Shown in pieces: positions 14,971 to 24,144 of a stretch of 64,000 nucleotides of DNA. The notes below the pieces were generated by a model. That model made no database searches. It saw only the letters and a program-made list of their open reading frames with translations, and was not told the origin of the DNA. The stretch covers positions 1 through 64,000 of the forward strand of contig CAZYQE010000004.1 in NCBI GenBank assembly GCA_964650315.1, given 5' to 3'. A program made the position numbers and the translations under genes. This stretch comes from CAJMSU01 sp964650315 (GTDB lineage Bacteria > Bacillota_I > Bacilli_A > RF39 > UBA660). Every line of letters begins with the position of its first letter. The first letter of the stretch is position 1.

Positions 14971-16719
14971 CTACATTTTTTCTGGAACTTTAATAGATAG
15001 TATATCTAATAGTAAATTATTTATACTATAAACTATACTAGTTAAAGCTAACCAAGATTCTTGTAATTCGCTATCTTCTTCAGTTAAAATTTTATTTTCT
15101 GAATAGAATTTATTGTATAAAGAAGTTAATTTAAATAGATATTCTGTTATTTCGTTTAATGATTTTAATTCTAATGATTTGTCTAATACTAATGGTAAGT
15201 TTAATATTTGTAATGTAATATCTGTTTCTGTATTTGTTTTAAACTTAGTTATTTTATTTTTAGGTAAATCTTTAGATTTTTCTAATAATGATTTCATTCT
15301 AATAGTTGAATATAATAGATAAGGTCCGGTTTTTCCTTCTATTTCTGAGAATTTATCTATTTCAAAGACATAGTCTGTTGTTCTGAAAGGTACTAAGTCT
15401 GCATATTTGATTGCAGCAATAGCAACTGTTTTAGATATATCTTTCTTTTCTTCTTCAGTCATTGTATCATTATTTATTTTCTTTATTGTTTCTTCATTAA
15501 CTAATTTTATTAATTCTTTTAAAGACATTACTCCACCATCTCTAGTTTTAAATGGTTTTCCATCTTTACCATTCATTGTTCCATATGGAATATGTTCTAA
15601 ATTTACTTTTTCATCTACTAAGTTTGCAAGTCTAGCAGCACGGAATACTTGTTCAAAATGAAGAGATTGTCTATCATCTGTTACATACCATATTTCATCT
15701 GGATTATAGTTTTTCTTACGATCTAGGATAGTTGCTAAATCTGTTGTAGCATATGTATATGTGTTATTTGAATTCTCAAACATTAATGGTGGCATAGGAG
15801 CATTATCTTCTTCTTTTTTAACTTCTGCTATTTTAGCTCCTTCACTATCTTTTAATAAATTCTTCTCTTCAAATATATTAGTTACTTCATCTATATATTC
15901 TGCTTCATCACTTTCACCATTCCAAATTTCAAAGTCTGTATTAATAGTTTTATATGTCTTTTTAATATCTTCTTTAGATATTTCTATTATTTTCTTCCAT
16001 AATTCATAATAACCTTTTTCTTTATTTTGAAGTTTATTAGTTATTATTCTAGCAGCTTCTAAATAGTCTTCATCTTCTTTAGCTTTCCTAGATGCTTCTG
16101 GATATATCTTTTCTAGATCTTCATTTGTAATTGGTAATTCTATTTCACTATAATCTCCAGTGTAGTTTTCATCAAAGTATGGTAAGTCTGAATATAGTTC
16201 TTTTATTTCTCTTATTACTAGACCTAGCGGTCTACCATAATCTCCTAAATGAGCATCTCCTAGTACTTCATATCCTAATGTTTTAGCAAGTCTTTTTAAA
16301 GCTTCTCCGATATTAGCACTTCTTAAATGACCAACATGTAGAGCTTTAGCAACATTAGCTCCTCCATAATCTATAATTACTTTCTTTTTTTCTTTTTTAT
16401 CTATAATATCATCTAGGTTAGTAGTTAATTTATTTAAACATTCTATTAAATAGTCATTAGTTAAAGTAATATTAATGAATCCAGGACCGGCAATATTTAA
16501 ATTAGTAAATCTATTATCTTTTTCTAATTCTTTTACTATATCTTCTGCGATTTCTCTTGGGCTTTTATGGTATGTTCTAGCAAGATTCATCGCATCATTT
16601 ATTTGATATTGTCCTAAATCTGGTCTATTAGATGTTTCTAATACTAAATTTTCTACTTCATAACCAGCTTTTTTAACTATTTTCTTAATATCTTCTGTTA
16701 ATTCTTTAATAATACTCAT
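14971..16719 (-). CDS. argS: Arginyl-tRNA synthetase
   Basis: Charges tRNA-Arg. The 582-residue class I enzyme has the N-terminal Add-1 domain recognising the tRNA D-loop (1-100), the HIGH motif as HVGH (128-131 in AKALHVGHLRSANIGEA), a Rossmann core with DYGRPLGLVI, and a C-terminal DALR anticodon-binding domain ending in KVPEKM. The KMSKS site is in the degenerate form usual for ArgS (near FKTRDGGVM). It is slightly longer than B. subtilis ArgS (556). It starts one base after the DUF1934 stop, whose coding end supplies AAAGGAG. Confidence 0.95.
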   Translation of the reverse strand: MSIIKELTEDIKKIVKKAGYEVENLVLETSNRPDLGQYQINDAMNLARTYHKSPREIAEDIVKELEKDNRFTNLNIAGPGFINITLTNDYLIECLNKLTTNLDDIIDKKEKKKVIIDYGGANVAKALHVGHLRSANIGEALKRLAKTLGYEVLGDAHLGDYGRPLGLVIREIKELYSDLPYFDENYTGDYSEIELPITNEDLEKIYPEASRKAKEDEDYLEAARIITNKLQNKEKGYYELWKKIIEISKEDIKKTYKTINTDFEIWNGESDEAEYIDEVTNIFEEKNLLKDSEGAKIAEVKKEEDNAPMPPLMFENSNNTYTYATTDLATILDRKKNYNPDEIWYVTDDRQSLHFEQVFRAARLANLVDEKVNLEHIPYGTMNGKDGKPFKTRDGGVMSLKELIKLVNEETIKKINNDTMTEEEKKDISKTVAIAAIKYADLVPFRTTDYVFEIDKFSEIEGKTGPYLLYSTIRMKSLLEKSKDLPKNKITKFKTNTETDITLQILNLPLVLDKSLELKSLNEITEYLFKLTSLYNKFYSENKILTEEDSELQESWLALTSIVYSINNLLLDILSIKVPEKM

Positions 16720-16720
16720 A

Positions 16721-17074
16721 CTAATTCTCCTTTACTTCTATTTTATATATAAAGTTTTGATCTTCAACTTTAAACTTTATTTCTAAATTATAGTCTTGTT
16801 TCTTTAACTCTTTTGTTTTTATTTTAACATGTAATTCTCTGTTTAGTTCTTTTACTAGTATTTTCCCTGTAGTTTCTTTATCTTTATTAAAAGTATATAC
16901 CATGTTAATATCATCATTTTCTCTTATTAACGTATTCTCTTTATAATCATATATTACTTTAGTTTTATTCTTTTCATAATAAGTAATCTTATCTTTATCT
17001 ACTTTAGATACTACTTCATCTTTAATTTCTTCTATATCGTTTTTTAAACTAGTTTTTATATTTATTTTAGGCAT
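16721..17074 (-). CDS. DUF1934 (YwiB-like) beta-barrel protein
   Basis: A 117-residue protein of unknown function. Alternating strands, the YTFNKDKETTGKI middle and KDYNLEIKFKVEDQNF-like end fit DUF1934 (YwiB), a small calycin-like beta barrel. Position immediately upstream of argS is the same as B. subtilis ywiB-argS, which is the strongest support since the sequence family is divergent. No signal peptide. Transcribed with argS from a promoter in the divergent gap to the PBP gene. Confidence 0.7.
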   Translation of the reverse strand: MPKINIKTSLKNDIEEIKDEVVSKVDKDKITYYEKNKTKVIYDYKENTLIRENDDINMVYTFNKDKETTGKILVKELNRELHVKIKTKELKKQDYNLEIKFKVEDQNFIYKIEVKEN

Positions 17075-17104
17075 AAAAACACCTCACATTAAATTACAGT
17101 TTAG

Positions 17105-17113
17105 ATTATAACA
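17105..17113 (-). promoter_or_regulatory. Extended -10 promoter for DUF1934-argS
   Basis: TGTTATAAT on the minus strand 30 bases before the DUF1934 gene. The -35 region (TATTAA) is poor. Confidence 0.5.
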
Positions 17114-17181
17114 TATATTAATAAATTTTAATACATATTTTAGTTCTTATTTTTAATAATAATAAAGAAAGGTTGGTCTTT

Positions 17182-19137
17182 ATGAAAAAAATTAAGAGAA
17201 TTATTATATTTATTGTATTAATATTTATAATTAGTTTTGGTGGTATCTTTATTTATATTAAGAGTTGTCCTAAATTAAGTATTAATAGCGCAGGTAATAT
17301 TGCGTTGTATGATAATAAGAAGAAGTTGTTTTTTCAAGGTAATAAAGCAACAAATTGGGTTAGTTTAAATAATATTTCTGATAATGTTATTAATTGTACT
17401 ATATATACTGAAGATAAGAATTTTTATAAGCACCATGGTTTTGATTTTTTAAGAATATTAAAGGCTGGTTATATTAATGTATCTAATGGTAAGAATGTAC
17501 AAGGGGCTTCTACTATAACACAGCAATACGCTAAGAATTTGTTTTTGGATTTCGATAAAACTTGGAAAAGAAAATGGGATGAGATTTGGTATACAATTAG
17601 AATAGAAGATAATTATTCTAAAGATGAGATATTAGAGGGTTATTTAAATACTATTAATTACGGTCATGGTATGTATGGAATAGAGAATGCAAGTAAGTTT
17701 TATTTTGGTAAGAAGGCAAAAGATCTTTCTTTAGCAGAGTCTTCTATATTAGTTGGAATTCCTAAAGCTCCTAGCATATATTCTCCTTTAATAGATTATA
17801 AAGCAGCTAAAAAAAGACAATTATTAGTATTAAAAGAATTAGTTAAAAATAAAGTTATTTCTGAAGAAGAAAAGAATGAAATTTATAATGAGAAATTAAA
17901 GTTTATTGGAGAAAAGGATAGGGATAATATAAGTATTGCGATGTATTATGAAGATGCGGTATTAGATGAGTTGAAAACTATAGATGAAATACCTAAATCT
18001 ATTAGTGATACTAAAGGTTTAAAAATATATACTAGTTTGGATTATAACTTACAAAAAGAATTAGAAACTATAGTTAAAGAAGAGATTCCTAATAGTTCTA
18101 AAGTAGAAGTTTCTTCTGTTTTAATGGATCCTAAAACTGGTGGTATTAAAGCTTTAGTTGGTGGTAAAGACTATAATAAATCTTCTTATAATAGGGTTAC
18201 TAATTCTAAAAGACAAGTTGGATCTACTATGAAACCATATTTATATTATGCAGCTTTAGAGAATGGTTTTACTGCATCTTCTTCTTTTACTAGTGAAGAA
18301 ACTACTTTTAATTTAAATAATAAAACTAAGTATTCTCCTAAAAATTATAATAATAAATATGGAAATAAGCCTATTTCTATGGCAACTGCGATTGCTTATT
18401 CTGAAAATATATATGCTGTTAAGACTCATCTTTTTTTGGGAAGCGAAGCTTTAATAAATGTTGCGCGAAGGGTTGGAATTAATTCTAAATTAGAAGATAT
18501 TCCTTCTCTACCGCTTGGTACTAATGAGATTAATATAAAAGAAATGACGGCAGGATATGCTTCTTTTGCAAATATGGGTTATAAAGTTAAACCTCATCTA
18601 ATAGAAAAAGTTGAAGATGGCGATGGTAGAGTTTTATATAAGTTTAATAAAGAAAAGGAACTAGTTTTAAATTCTAGTTTAGTCTATATATTAAACAACC
18701 TATTAACAACCACTTATGATCCTAATTATATAGATTATAATTATCCTACTGCGATTGGATTAAATTCTAAGCTTAAACATAAATATGCTTTAAAGAGTGG
18801 AACTACTGATACTGATAATTGGAATATTGGTTATAATAAATACTTAGTTGGTTCTGTATGGGTTGGTTATGATAATAATAAAGAGTTGAGGCCTAAAGAA
18901 TATAGGTATTCACAAAATATTTGGTATAAAGTTATGGAAAAATATGAAAAAAACAAAGATAATGAGTGGTATAAATTACCTAAAAATGTATCTGCTATGT
19001 TTGTTGATCCTATATCTGGTAAACCTATATCTAATAATAGTTCTAAGAAAAAATTAATGTATTTTATTAAGGGTACTGAACCTAGTGAAACAGATCAAAC
19101 TTTTGATGAGAAATTTTCTTCTAGTTCAGCTACATAA
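17182..19137 (+). CDS. Class A penicillin-binding protein (bifunctional transglycosylase/transpeptidase)
   Basis: Polymerises lipid II and cross-links peptidoglycan. Of 651 residues, one membrane anchor (about 7-27) is followed by the GT51 domain with catalytic Glu77 in EDKNFYKHHGFD and GASTITQQYAKNL. The transpeptidase has SxxK at 348-351 (GSTMKPYLYY), SEN at 407-409 and KSGT at 538-541. The ATG at 17182 is chosen over a TTG nine bases earlier that touches the AAAGG site. Near argS/ywiB, B. subtilis has pbpG, a sigma-F-dependent class A PBP, so a sporulation role is possible. No C-terminal PASTA or FnIII domain. On the lagging strand, with a short divergent promoter region. Confidence 0.93.
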   Translation: MKKIKRIIIFIVLIFIISFGGIFIYIKSCPKLSINSAGNIALYDNKKKLFFQGNKATNWVSLNNISDNVINCTIYTEDKNFYKHHGFDFLRILKAGYINVSNGKNVQGASTITQQYAKNLFLDFDKTWKRKWDEIWYTIRIEDNYSKDEILEGYLNTINYGHGMYGIENASKFYFGKKAKDLSLAESSILVGIPKAPSIYSPLIDYKAAKKRQLLVLKELVKNKVISEEEKNEIYNEKLKFIGEKDRDNISIAMYYEDAVLDELKTIDEIPKSISDTKGLKIYTSLDYNLQKELETIVKEEIPNSSKVEVSSVLMDPKTGGIKALVGGKDYNKSSYNRVTNSKRQVGSTMKPYLYYAALENGFTASSSFTSEETTFNLNNKTKYSPKNYNNKYGNKPISMATAIAYSENIYAVKTHLFLGSEALINVARRVGINSKLEDIPSLPLGTNEINIKEMTAGYASFANMGYKVKPHLIEKVEDGDGRVLYKFNKEKELVLNSSLVYILNNLLTTTYDPNYIDYNYPTAIGLNSKLKHKYALKSGTTDTDNWNIGYNKYLVGSVWVGYDNNKELRPKEYRYSQNIWYKVMEKYEKNKDNEWYKLPKNVSAMFVDPISGKPISNNSSKKKLMYFIKGTEPSETDQTFDEKFSSSSAT

Positions 19138-19139
19138 TA

Positions 19140-19168
19140 TTGTAAGTTATTGATTATTTTGATATAAT
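19140..19168 (+). promoter_or_regulatory. Sigma-A type promoter for the lemA-like gene and pta
   Basis: TTGTAA (19140-19145), 17 bases, then TATAAT (19163-19168). The start is 24 bases further on. Confidence 0.75.
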
Positions 19169-19191
19169 CATTTTAGTATAGAGGTGGTATT

Positions 19192-19722
19192 ATGTATATA
19201 ATTATTGGATGTATTATTCTTATTGCGATATTAGTGCTAGTTATAGTTATTTATCATAGTAAGTGTCAGTTTATAGTAATTAAAATTAGTGAAGCTGAGA
19301 ATAATATTGATATTTTATTAGATAAGAAGTTAGATTTATTGAGAAAATGTATACCTCTAATTAGAAAAAGTTTAAAAGAAAAAGATTTTATGGAAGAACT
19401 TGATGATTTTTCTAAAGATGGTATGTCTTCTTTAGAATTACATAATTATTTAAGAAAGAATTATAATAAGATATTTAAAACTATGGACGAGAATGAAAAG
19501 TTATATAAAAGAAAAAATCTTATGAAAATTCTTGATGAACTTAACGATAATGAATTACAATTAAGTGCTTCTATTAAGTTTTATAATGATAATGTTAATA
19601 TAAATAATGAAATAATTAGTAAATTCCCTATGAATATGATTAGATTCTTATTTGGTTATAAACAAAAAGAGTTATATGAGAATGAAAAGATAGAAGAATT
19701 TGAAATATTAAAAGAGAAGTAG
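19192..19722 (+). CDS. LemA-family membrane protein
   Basis: A 176-residue protein with one N-terminal helix (about 2-22) and a long helical domain. Segments AENNIDILLDKKLDLLRKCI and FYNDNVNINNEIISKFPMN resemble the LemA family (IDVQLKRRxDLIPNL and YNxxVxxYNxxIxxFP). LemA proteins are four-helix bundles anchored to the membrane; their biochemical role is unsettled. GAGGTGG precedes the start. pta follows after 9 bases, so they probably share a transcript, though no functional link is known. Confidence 0.7.
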   Translation: MYIIIGCIILIAILVLVIVIYHSKCQFIVIKISEAENNIDILLDKKLDLLRKCIPLIRKSLKEKDFMEELDDFSKDGMSSLELHNYLRKNYNKIFKTMDENEKLYKRKNLMKILDELNDNELQLSASIKFYNDNVNINNEIISKFPMNMIRFLFGYKQKELYENEKIEEFEILKEK

Positions 19723-19731
19723 GAGTTAATT

Positions 19732-20724
19732 ATGATTATTGAGTCTATTAAAGAAAGAGCTAAATTAATTAAAAAGAAAATTATTCTTCCTGAGATTAAT
19801 GATGAGAGGGTTTTAGAAGCAGCTGGTATTATAACTAAGGAAGAGATTGCTGATATTATTATGATTGGTAATGAAGATGAGATTAATAAAGCTAAAAATA
19901 AATTTAATCTTGATAAAGTTTCTTTTATTAATCCTAATACTTTTCCTTATATTGATAAGTTAATTAATACTTATTATGAAGAAAGAAAACATAAGGGTAT
20001 TTCTTTTGAGGAAGCTGTTAATACTATTAATAATGATTATATGTATTTTTCTTGTATGTTAGTTAAAGCTGGTTTTGCAGATGGTATTGTTAGTGGGGCA
20101 TGCCACTCTTCTGCTGATATTATTAGGCCGGCATTACAAACTATTAGGAATAAGGCTACTACTAAACTTGTATCTGCTTTCTTCTTGATGGAAGTTCCTA
20201 ATTGTGAATATGGAGAAAATGGTGTGTTTATATTTGCTGATTCTGGATTAAATCAATATCCTAACAGCGAAGAGTTATCTCATATTGCAGTTAATAGTGC
20301 AGAAAGCTTTAAATTACTTGTAGATAAAGAACCTAAAGTTGCAATGATTTCTCATTCTACTAAAGGTAGTGCAAAACATGATAACGTTAATAAAATGATT
20401 AATGCTACTGAATTAGCTAAAAAGATTAATCCTAACTTAAAAATAGATGGTGAATTACAAGCAGATGCTGCTATAGTACCTGAAGTTGCTAAAATTAAAT
20501 GTCCTGATAGTGAAGTTGCTGGCAAAGCTAATGTTTTGATTTTTCCTGATTTAGATGCTGGTAATAACGCTTATAAATTAGTTGAAAGACTTGCTAAAGC
20601 TAAAGCATATGGACCTATTACTCAAGGTATGAATCATCCGGTTAATGATTTATCTAGAGGATGTAATGCTTTGGATATAGTTGGTGTTGTTGCTATTACC
20701 GTTGTTCAAGCACAAAAAAACTAG
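19732..20724 (+). CDS. pta: Phosphate acetyltransferase
   Basis: Interconverts acetyl-CoA and acetyl phosphate, which with acetate kinase gives ATP during fermentation. The 330-residue protein is the short single-domain form. Family landmarks: KIILPEINDERVLEAA at the N-terminus, GFADGIVSGACHSSADIIRPAL, FADSGLNQYP, MISHSTKGSA, the FPDLDAGNNAYKLVERL motif and GPITQGMNHPVNDLSRGC. GAG-rich sequence (AGGAG) lies just upstream. ackA is not in the window. A phosphobutyryltransferase is the alternative, but the motif set and length fit Pta. The gene ends in a shared hairpin with ung. Confidence 0.93.
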   Translation: MIIESIKERAKLIKKKIILPEINDERVLEAAGIITKEEIADIIMIGNEDEINKAKNKFNLDKVSFINPNTFPYIDKLINTYYEERKHKGISFEEAVNTINNDYMYFSCMLVKAGFADGIVSGACHSSADIIRPALQTIRNKATTKLVSAFFLMEVPNCEYGENGVFIFADSGLNQYPNSEELSHIAVNSAESFKLLVDKEPKVAMISHSTKGSAKHDNVNKMINATELAKKINPNLKIDGELQADAAIVPEVAKIKCPDSEVAGKANVLIFPDLDAGNNAYKLVERLAKAKAYGPITQGMNHPVNDLSRGCNALDIVGVVAITVVQAQKN

Positions 20725-20742
20725 TTAGAAATAACTAGTTTT
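20717..20742. terminator. Bidirectional terminator between pta and ung
   Basis: An 11-bp stem AAAACTAGTTA/TAACTAGTTTT (20717-20727 with 20732-20742) capped by a GAAA loop, with A and T runs outside. It serves both convergent genes. Confidence 0.9.
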
Positions 20743-21403
20743 ATTCTACTCTCCAATCTATTTCTTTTAGATTGTTTTGTTTTAAAAACTTATTTGTTTT
20801 AGAAAATGGTTTTGATCCAAAGAAACCATTATATGCAGAGAATGGCGAAGGATGAGCTGATTCAATTACTAAGTGTATTGGATTAGTTATTAATTCCTTC
20901 TTTTTTCTTGCATATGCTCCCCATAATATAAATACTACAGGAGTTTCTTTTTTGTTGATTGTTCTTATTATTTCATCAGTAAATGTTTCCCAACCTTTAT
21001 CTTTATGAGATGTAGGTTTGTGTTCTTCTACTGTAAGGACTGCATTTAATAATAATACCCCTTCTTTAGCCCAAGGTTTTAATGAATTTGATTCTGGATA
21101 TTTGATACCTAAATCATTTTCTAATTCTTTAAAAATATTCTTTAAAGAAGGTGGTTTCAATACTTCATTACTTACAGAAAAAGATAATCCTTCTGCTTGC
21201 TTAGGTCCGTGATATGGATCTTGTCCTAGTATTACTACTTTAACATCATCAAAATCTGTATATCTAAAAGCATTAAATACTTCACTTTGTTTTGGATATA
21301 TTGTTTTAGTTTTATACTCATTTTTTATAAAACTCATTAGTTCTTGGAAATATTCTTTTTTTAACTCTTCATTTAATACATTGTCCCAATTATTACCTAT
21401 CAT
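20741..21403 (-). CDS. ung: Uracil-DNA glycosylase
   Basis: Removes uracil from DNA to start base excision repair. Family 1 enzyme of 220 residues with the water-activating motif GQDPYHG (Asp62, His65) and the Leu-loop motif HPSPF (His184), plus LLLNAVLTV. Length is normal. The ATG follows the rlmH stop after 8 bases with AGGTGAG upstream. It closes a minus-strand run DHH-rplI-dnaB-M23-walJ-rlmH-ung. Confidence 0.97.
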   Translation of the reverse strand: MIGNNWDNVLNEELKKEYFQELMSFIKNEYKTKTIYPKQSEVFNAFRYTDFDDVKVVILGQDPYHGPKQAEGLSFSVSNEVLKPPSLKNIFKELENDLGIKYPESNSLKPWAKEGVLLLNAVLTVEEHKPTSHKDKGWETFTDEIIRTINKKETPVVFILWGAYARKKKELITNPIHLVIESAHPSPFSAYNGFFGSKPFSKTNKFLKQNNLKEIDWRVE

Positions 21404-21411
21404 AATCTCAC

Positions 21412-21867
21412 CTACTTGTGATATTTTTCATTATTATTTATTTTATAAGCTCTATAGATTTGTTCTAGAAGAAATACTCTAAATAGTTGGTGTGGAAAAG
21501 TCATTTTAGAAAAAGATAAGTGCCAATTACTTTTCTTTTTTATATTATCTGATAATCCATAACTTCCACCTATTATAAATATTATACTACTATTTTCTAT
21601 TTGTATTTTTTCTAGTTTTTTAGCAAACTCTATACTATTTAGTTCTTTTCCTTCTATTTCTAGTGTAATTATATAATCTCTTTCATTTATGTGTTTTTCT
21701 ATCTTTGTAGATTCTAATTCTATAGCTTTCTTTTCTTCTACTAAACCTTCATCTTTTACTTCTATTATTTCTAATTTGGTATATCTACTTAATCTTTTTT
21801 TATATTCTTCTATAGCGTCTTTTAAATACTTTTCTTTAATACTTCCTACTGTAATTATTTTTATCAT
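21412..21867 (-). CDS. rlmH: 23S rRNA pseudouridine-1915 N3-methyltransferase
   Basis: SPOUT-knot methyltransferase that modifies position 1915 in helix 69 on assembled 70S ribosomes. The 151-residue protein has the knot segments IIFIIGGSYGLSD (SAM site) and SKMTFPHQLFRVFLLEQIYRA, and the C-terminal tip NNNEKYHK, all diagnostic. It follows walJ with one base between stop and start, in the conserved walJ-rlmH order. Confidence 0.96.
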   Translation of the reverse strand: MIKIITVGSIKEKYLKDAIEEYKKRLSRYTKLEIIEVKDEGLVEEKKAIELESTKIEKHINERDYIITLEIEGKELNSIEFAKKLEKIQIENSSIIFIIGGSYGLSDNIKKKSNWHLSFSKMTFPHQLFRVFLLEQIYRAYKINNNEKYHK

Positions 21868-21868
21868 A

Positions 21869-22624
21869 TTACACCTCTATAAATGGACTTTCTTTATCTT
21901 GTTTAGCAATTGTTATTTTGATATCTATATTACCTAATTCCTCTTCTATTGCTTCTAAGGCTTTCTTTTCTGTATTATTTTTTTCACTTAAGTGAGCTAA
22001 CATTATGTTTTTGGTATTTTTACCTATTATTTTCTTTAGATATTTAGCTGTTGTTTTATTAGATAGATGTCCTTTATCACTTATTACTCTTTCTTTTAAG
22101 AATCTTGGATATGGTCCATCCATTAGCATTATTTCATCATGGTTACTTTCTATTATATACATATCTTTTTCTTTCATTTTAGATAAAAATTTTCTGTTTA
22201 TATATCCTGTATCTGTTACATATACTAAGCTTTTATCATTATAATTTATTATATATCCTACAGAGCAATCTGTATCATGAGATGTATGTATTAATTCTAT
22301 ATCTACATCTTCTATATTAAATTTATCTTCTATAAAAACACATCTATCTTTAGGTACTATATCTTTTATTTCTTTATACATTTTTTCTGGTATATAAACC
22401 ATTATTTTAGTATGTTTTATTAATGTAGATAATCCTTTTATATGATCTTTATGACTATGAGTTATTAATATTGCTTTAAAATCTAAAAAAGAAAGGGATT
22501 TCTCTTCTAAGCTTCTTTTTAAAGCTAAGTAGGAAATTCCCATATCTATTATTATGTTTGTGTTATTGCATAACACTATTGTACAATTTCCTTTAGATCC
22601 GCTAGCAATGTTTTTAACTTTCAT
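21869..22624 (-). CDS. walJ: WalJ/YycJ metallo-beta-lactamase-fold hydrolase
   Basis: A cytosolic MBL-fold protein linked to coordination of cell wall metabolism and DNA replication in Bacilli, with 5'-exonuclease activity reported for relatives. The 251-residue protein has ASGSKGNC near the start, the metal motif THSHKDH (His56, His58, Asp60, His61), TSHDTDCSVGY, YVTDTGY, and AHLSEKNNT. The ATG at 22624 directly follows the M23 stop and matches family N-termini (LASGSxGN). An alternative ATG at 22645, 11 bases after AGGAGG, would add seven residues and overlap the M23 gene. walR and walK, its usual neighbours, are absent here. Confidence 0.88.
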   Translation of the reverse strand: MKVKNIASGSKGNCTIVLCNNTNIIIDMGISYLALKRSLEEKSLSFLDFKAILITHSHKDHIKGLSTLIKHTKIMVYIPEKMYKEIKDIVPKDRCVFIEDKFNIEDVDIELIHTSHDTDCSVGYIINYNDKSLVYVTDTGYINRKFLSKMKEKDMYIIESNHDEIMLMDGPYPRFLKERVISDKGHLSNKTTAKYLKKIIGKNTKNIMLAHLSEKNNTEKKALEAIEEELGNIDIKITIAKQDKESPFIEV

Positions 22625-22625
22625 T

Positions 22626-24143
22626 TTAATAGAATGACATTGCATTTAAAGCTTGACCTCCTCTATATGGATATCCTCTCCAGATGGCAAAGTGTAAGTG
22701 TACTCCTGTTGCGGCTCCTGTTTGTCCCATACCACCAATTACTTGCCCTTTTTCTACATGTTGTCCTACTGAGACATATCTACAACCTACACAAAGATGT
22801 GCATACATTGTGAAATATCCATTATGGTGATCTATTGTAACAAATTGTCCATTATCGAATTTTGATCCTGATTGTACTACTGTTCCAGATTGAGCAGCAA
22901 ATATATTAGATCCATAACCACAACCTGCTATATCTGTTCCATCGTGTAATACTCCCCAACGATATCCAAATCCACTGGATACGGTTGCACATGAAGCTGG
23001 CCATCCAAATTGTCCTTTAGTAGCAATCACATCTCCATAACCTCCACCAGTATATGGAGCTCCTCCACCAGTATAGTTAGATTTCTTACCACCTCTAACA
23101 ATTACTTCTTTTACTGGTTCTTTTATTACTTCTGTATTTACTGGAACGACATTTACAGTTTCACCATTAACTTTTTGTACTTTTTGAGTAACTTTGTTTT
23201 CTCCTTTTACTCCTTTTTGAAGTATTTTAGTATATCCTGCACTCTTAGAATTATCATACTTTGTTTCTGTAGTATAATTTTTAGCTTCTCTAAATACTGT
23301 ATGATCTTCTTCTACAACACTAAACTGTGGTTTTAAAACACCAAGCGTTACTTCTTGTCCATCATATAACAAATTATCTTCGTCAGTAAAGTTAGGATTT
23401 GCAATTAAGAATTCTTCTGTTGAAATTTTATTTTTGAAAGATATATCTTCAATAGTATCCCCTGATTTTACTTTATATTTCTTTTGTTCTTTTGTTGTTC
23501 CGAAAAGTAAATACTTACTTAGATTATCTTTGTTTTGATATATAGTTTTATTTACTGGAATATTTCCTTTTTTAATAGTTATTTTATTTTTTATATATAT
23601 TTTTTCTATTTTCTTTCCTGTATCTTTTATTTCTTTTTGTTTATCGTTTTTATATGCTTCATAATCTTCTTTAGATACAAATGATTTTACTGTATTATCA
23701 ACAGAATCTTCAAATACTTGTTTGTCTAAAACATATATTGTTTGTTTTTTACCTTTTACTTTTTTTCCTTTAGAATTCTTTGTATCTATTCCTTTTATAG
23801 TGATTATATATCCATCAATAGTAAAAGGTGATCTATCTTTAATCTTTTTATAGATCTTTTCTACTGATATTACTTTTTTATCATATGTTGTTTCTTTTAC
23901 TATATCTATATCATCTGGTAAATATACTTTGTCTACATGATATTTATCTTTTATTTTCTTTTGTTTTTTATTGACATAATCTTCTAACTCTTTTTTAGAT
24001 TTTATTAATCCTAATGATTTCCCGTTTATATATACGTGATATAAAGTGCGTGGATTATCTGTTTTTTTAGTAAATCCAACAGTTAATGGGATAATACTTA
24101 TGATTAATAATACTATAATGATTTTTTCTATTGTTTTACCCAT
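22626..24143 (-). CDS. Secreted M23 endopeptidase with LysM and G5 domains
   Basis: A 505-residue peptidoglycan hydrolase. Order: signal anchor (about 7-24), a long Lys-rich region (30-215), LysM (221-268, KYKVKSGDTIEDI), G5 (275-351, VVEEDHTVFREAKNY), a Gly/Tyr linker with TGGG repeats (358-368), and an intact M23 domain (about 385-500) with zinc ligands His400 and Asp404 (LHDGTD), YAHL, and His482/His484 in VHLHF. Unlike the SpoIIQ-like protein, the catalytic set is complete. LysM and G5 tether it to cell wall. GGAGG overlaps the dnaB end. In related Firmicutes such proteins (YabE-like/DipM-like) trim peptidoglycan. Its exact target is not known. Confidence 0.88.
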   Translation of the reverse strand: MGKTIEKIIIVLLIISIIPLTVGFTKKTDNPRTLYHVYINGKSLGLIKSKKELEDYVNKKQKKIKDKYHVDKVYLPDDIDIVKETTYDKKVISVEKIYKKIKDRSPFTIDGYIITIKGIDTKNSKGKKVKGKKQTIYVLDKQVFEDSVDNTVKSFVSKEDYEAYKNDKQKEIKDTGKKIEKIYIKNKITIKKGNIPVNKTIYQNKDNLSKYLLFGTTKEQKKYKVKSGDTIEDISFKNKISTEEFLIANPNFTDEDNLLYDGQEVTLGVLKPQFSVVEEDHTVFREAKNYTTETKYDNSKSAGYTKILQKGVKGENKVTQKVQKVNGETVNVVPVNTEVIKEPVKEVIVRGGKKSNYTGGGAPYTGGGYGDVIATKGQFGWPASCATVSSGFGYRWGVLHDGTDIAGCGYGSNIFAAQSGTVVQSGSKFDNGQFVTIDHHNGYFTMYAHLCVGCRYVSVGQHVEKGQVIGGMGQTGAATGVHLHFAIWRGYPYRGGQALNAMSFY

Positions 24144-24144
24144 T

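Noticed and set aside
22625..22645. Seven-residue longer start for walJ
   Set aside because: It has a distant AGGAGG inside the M23 gene, but family N-termini begin at the later ATG. Kept as an alternative only.
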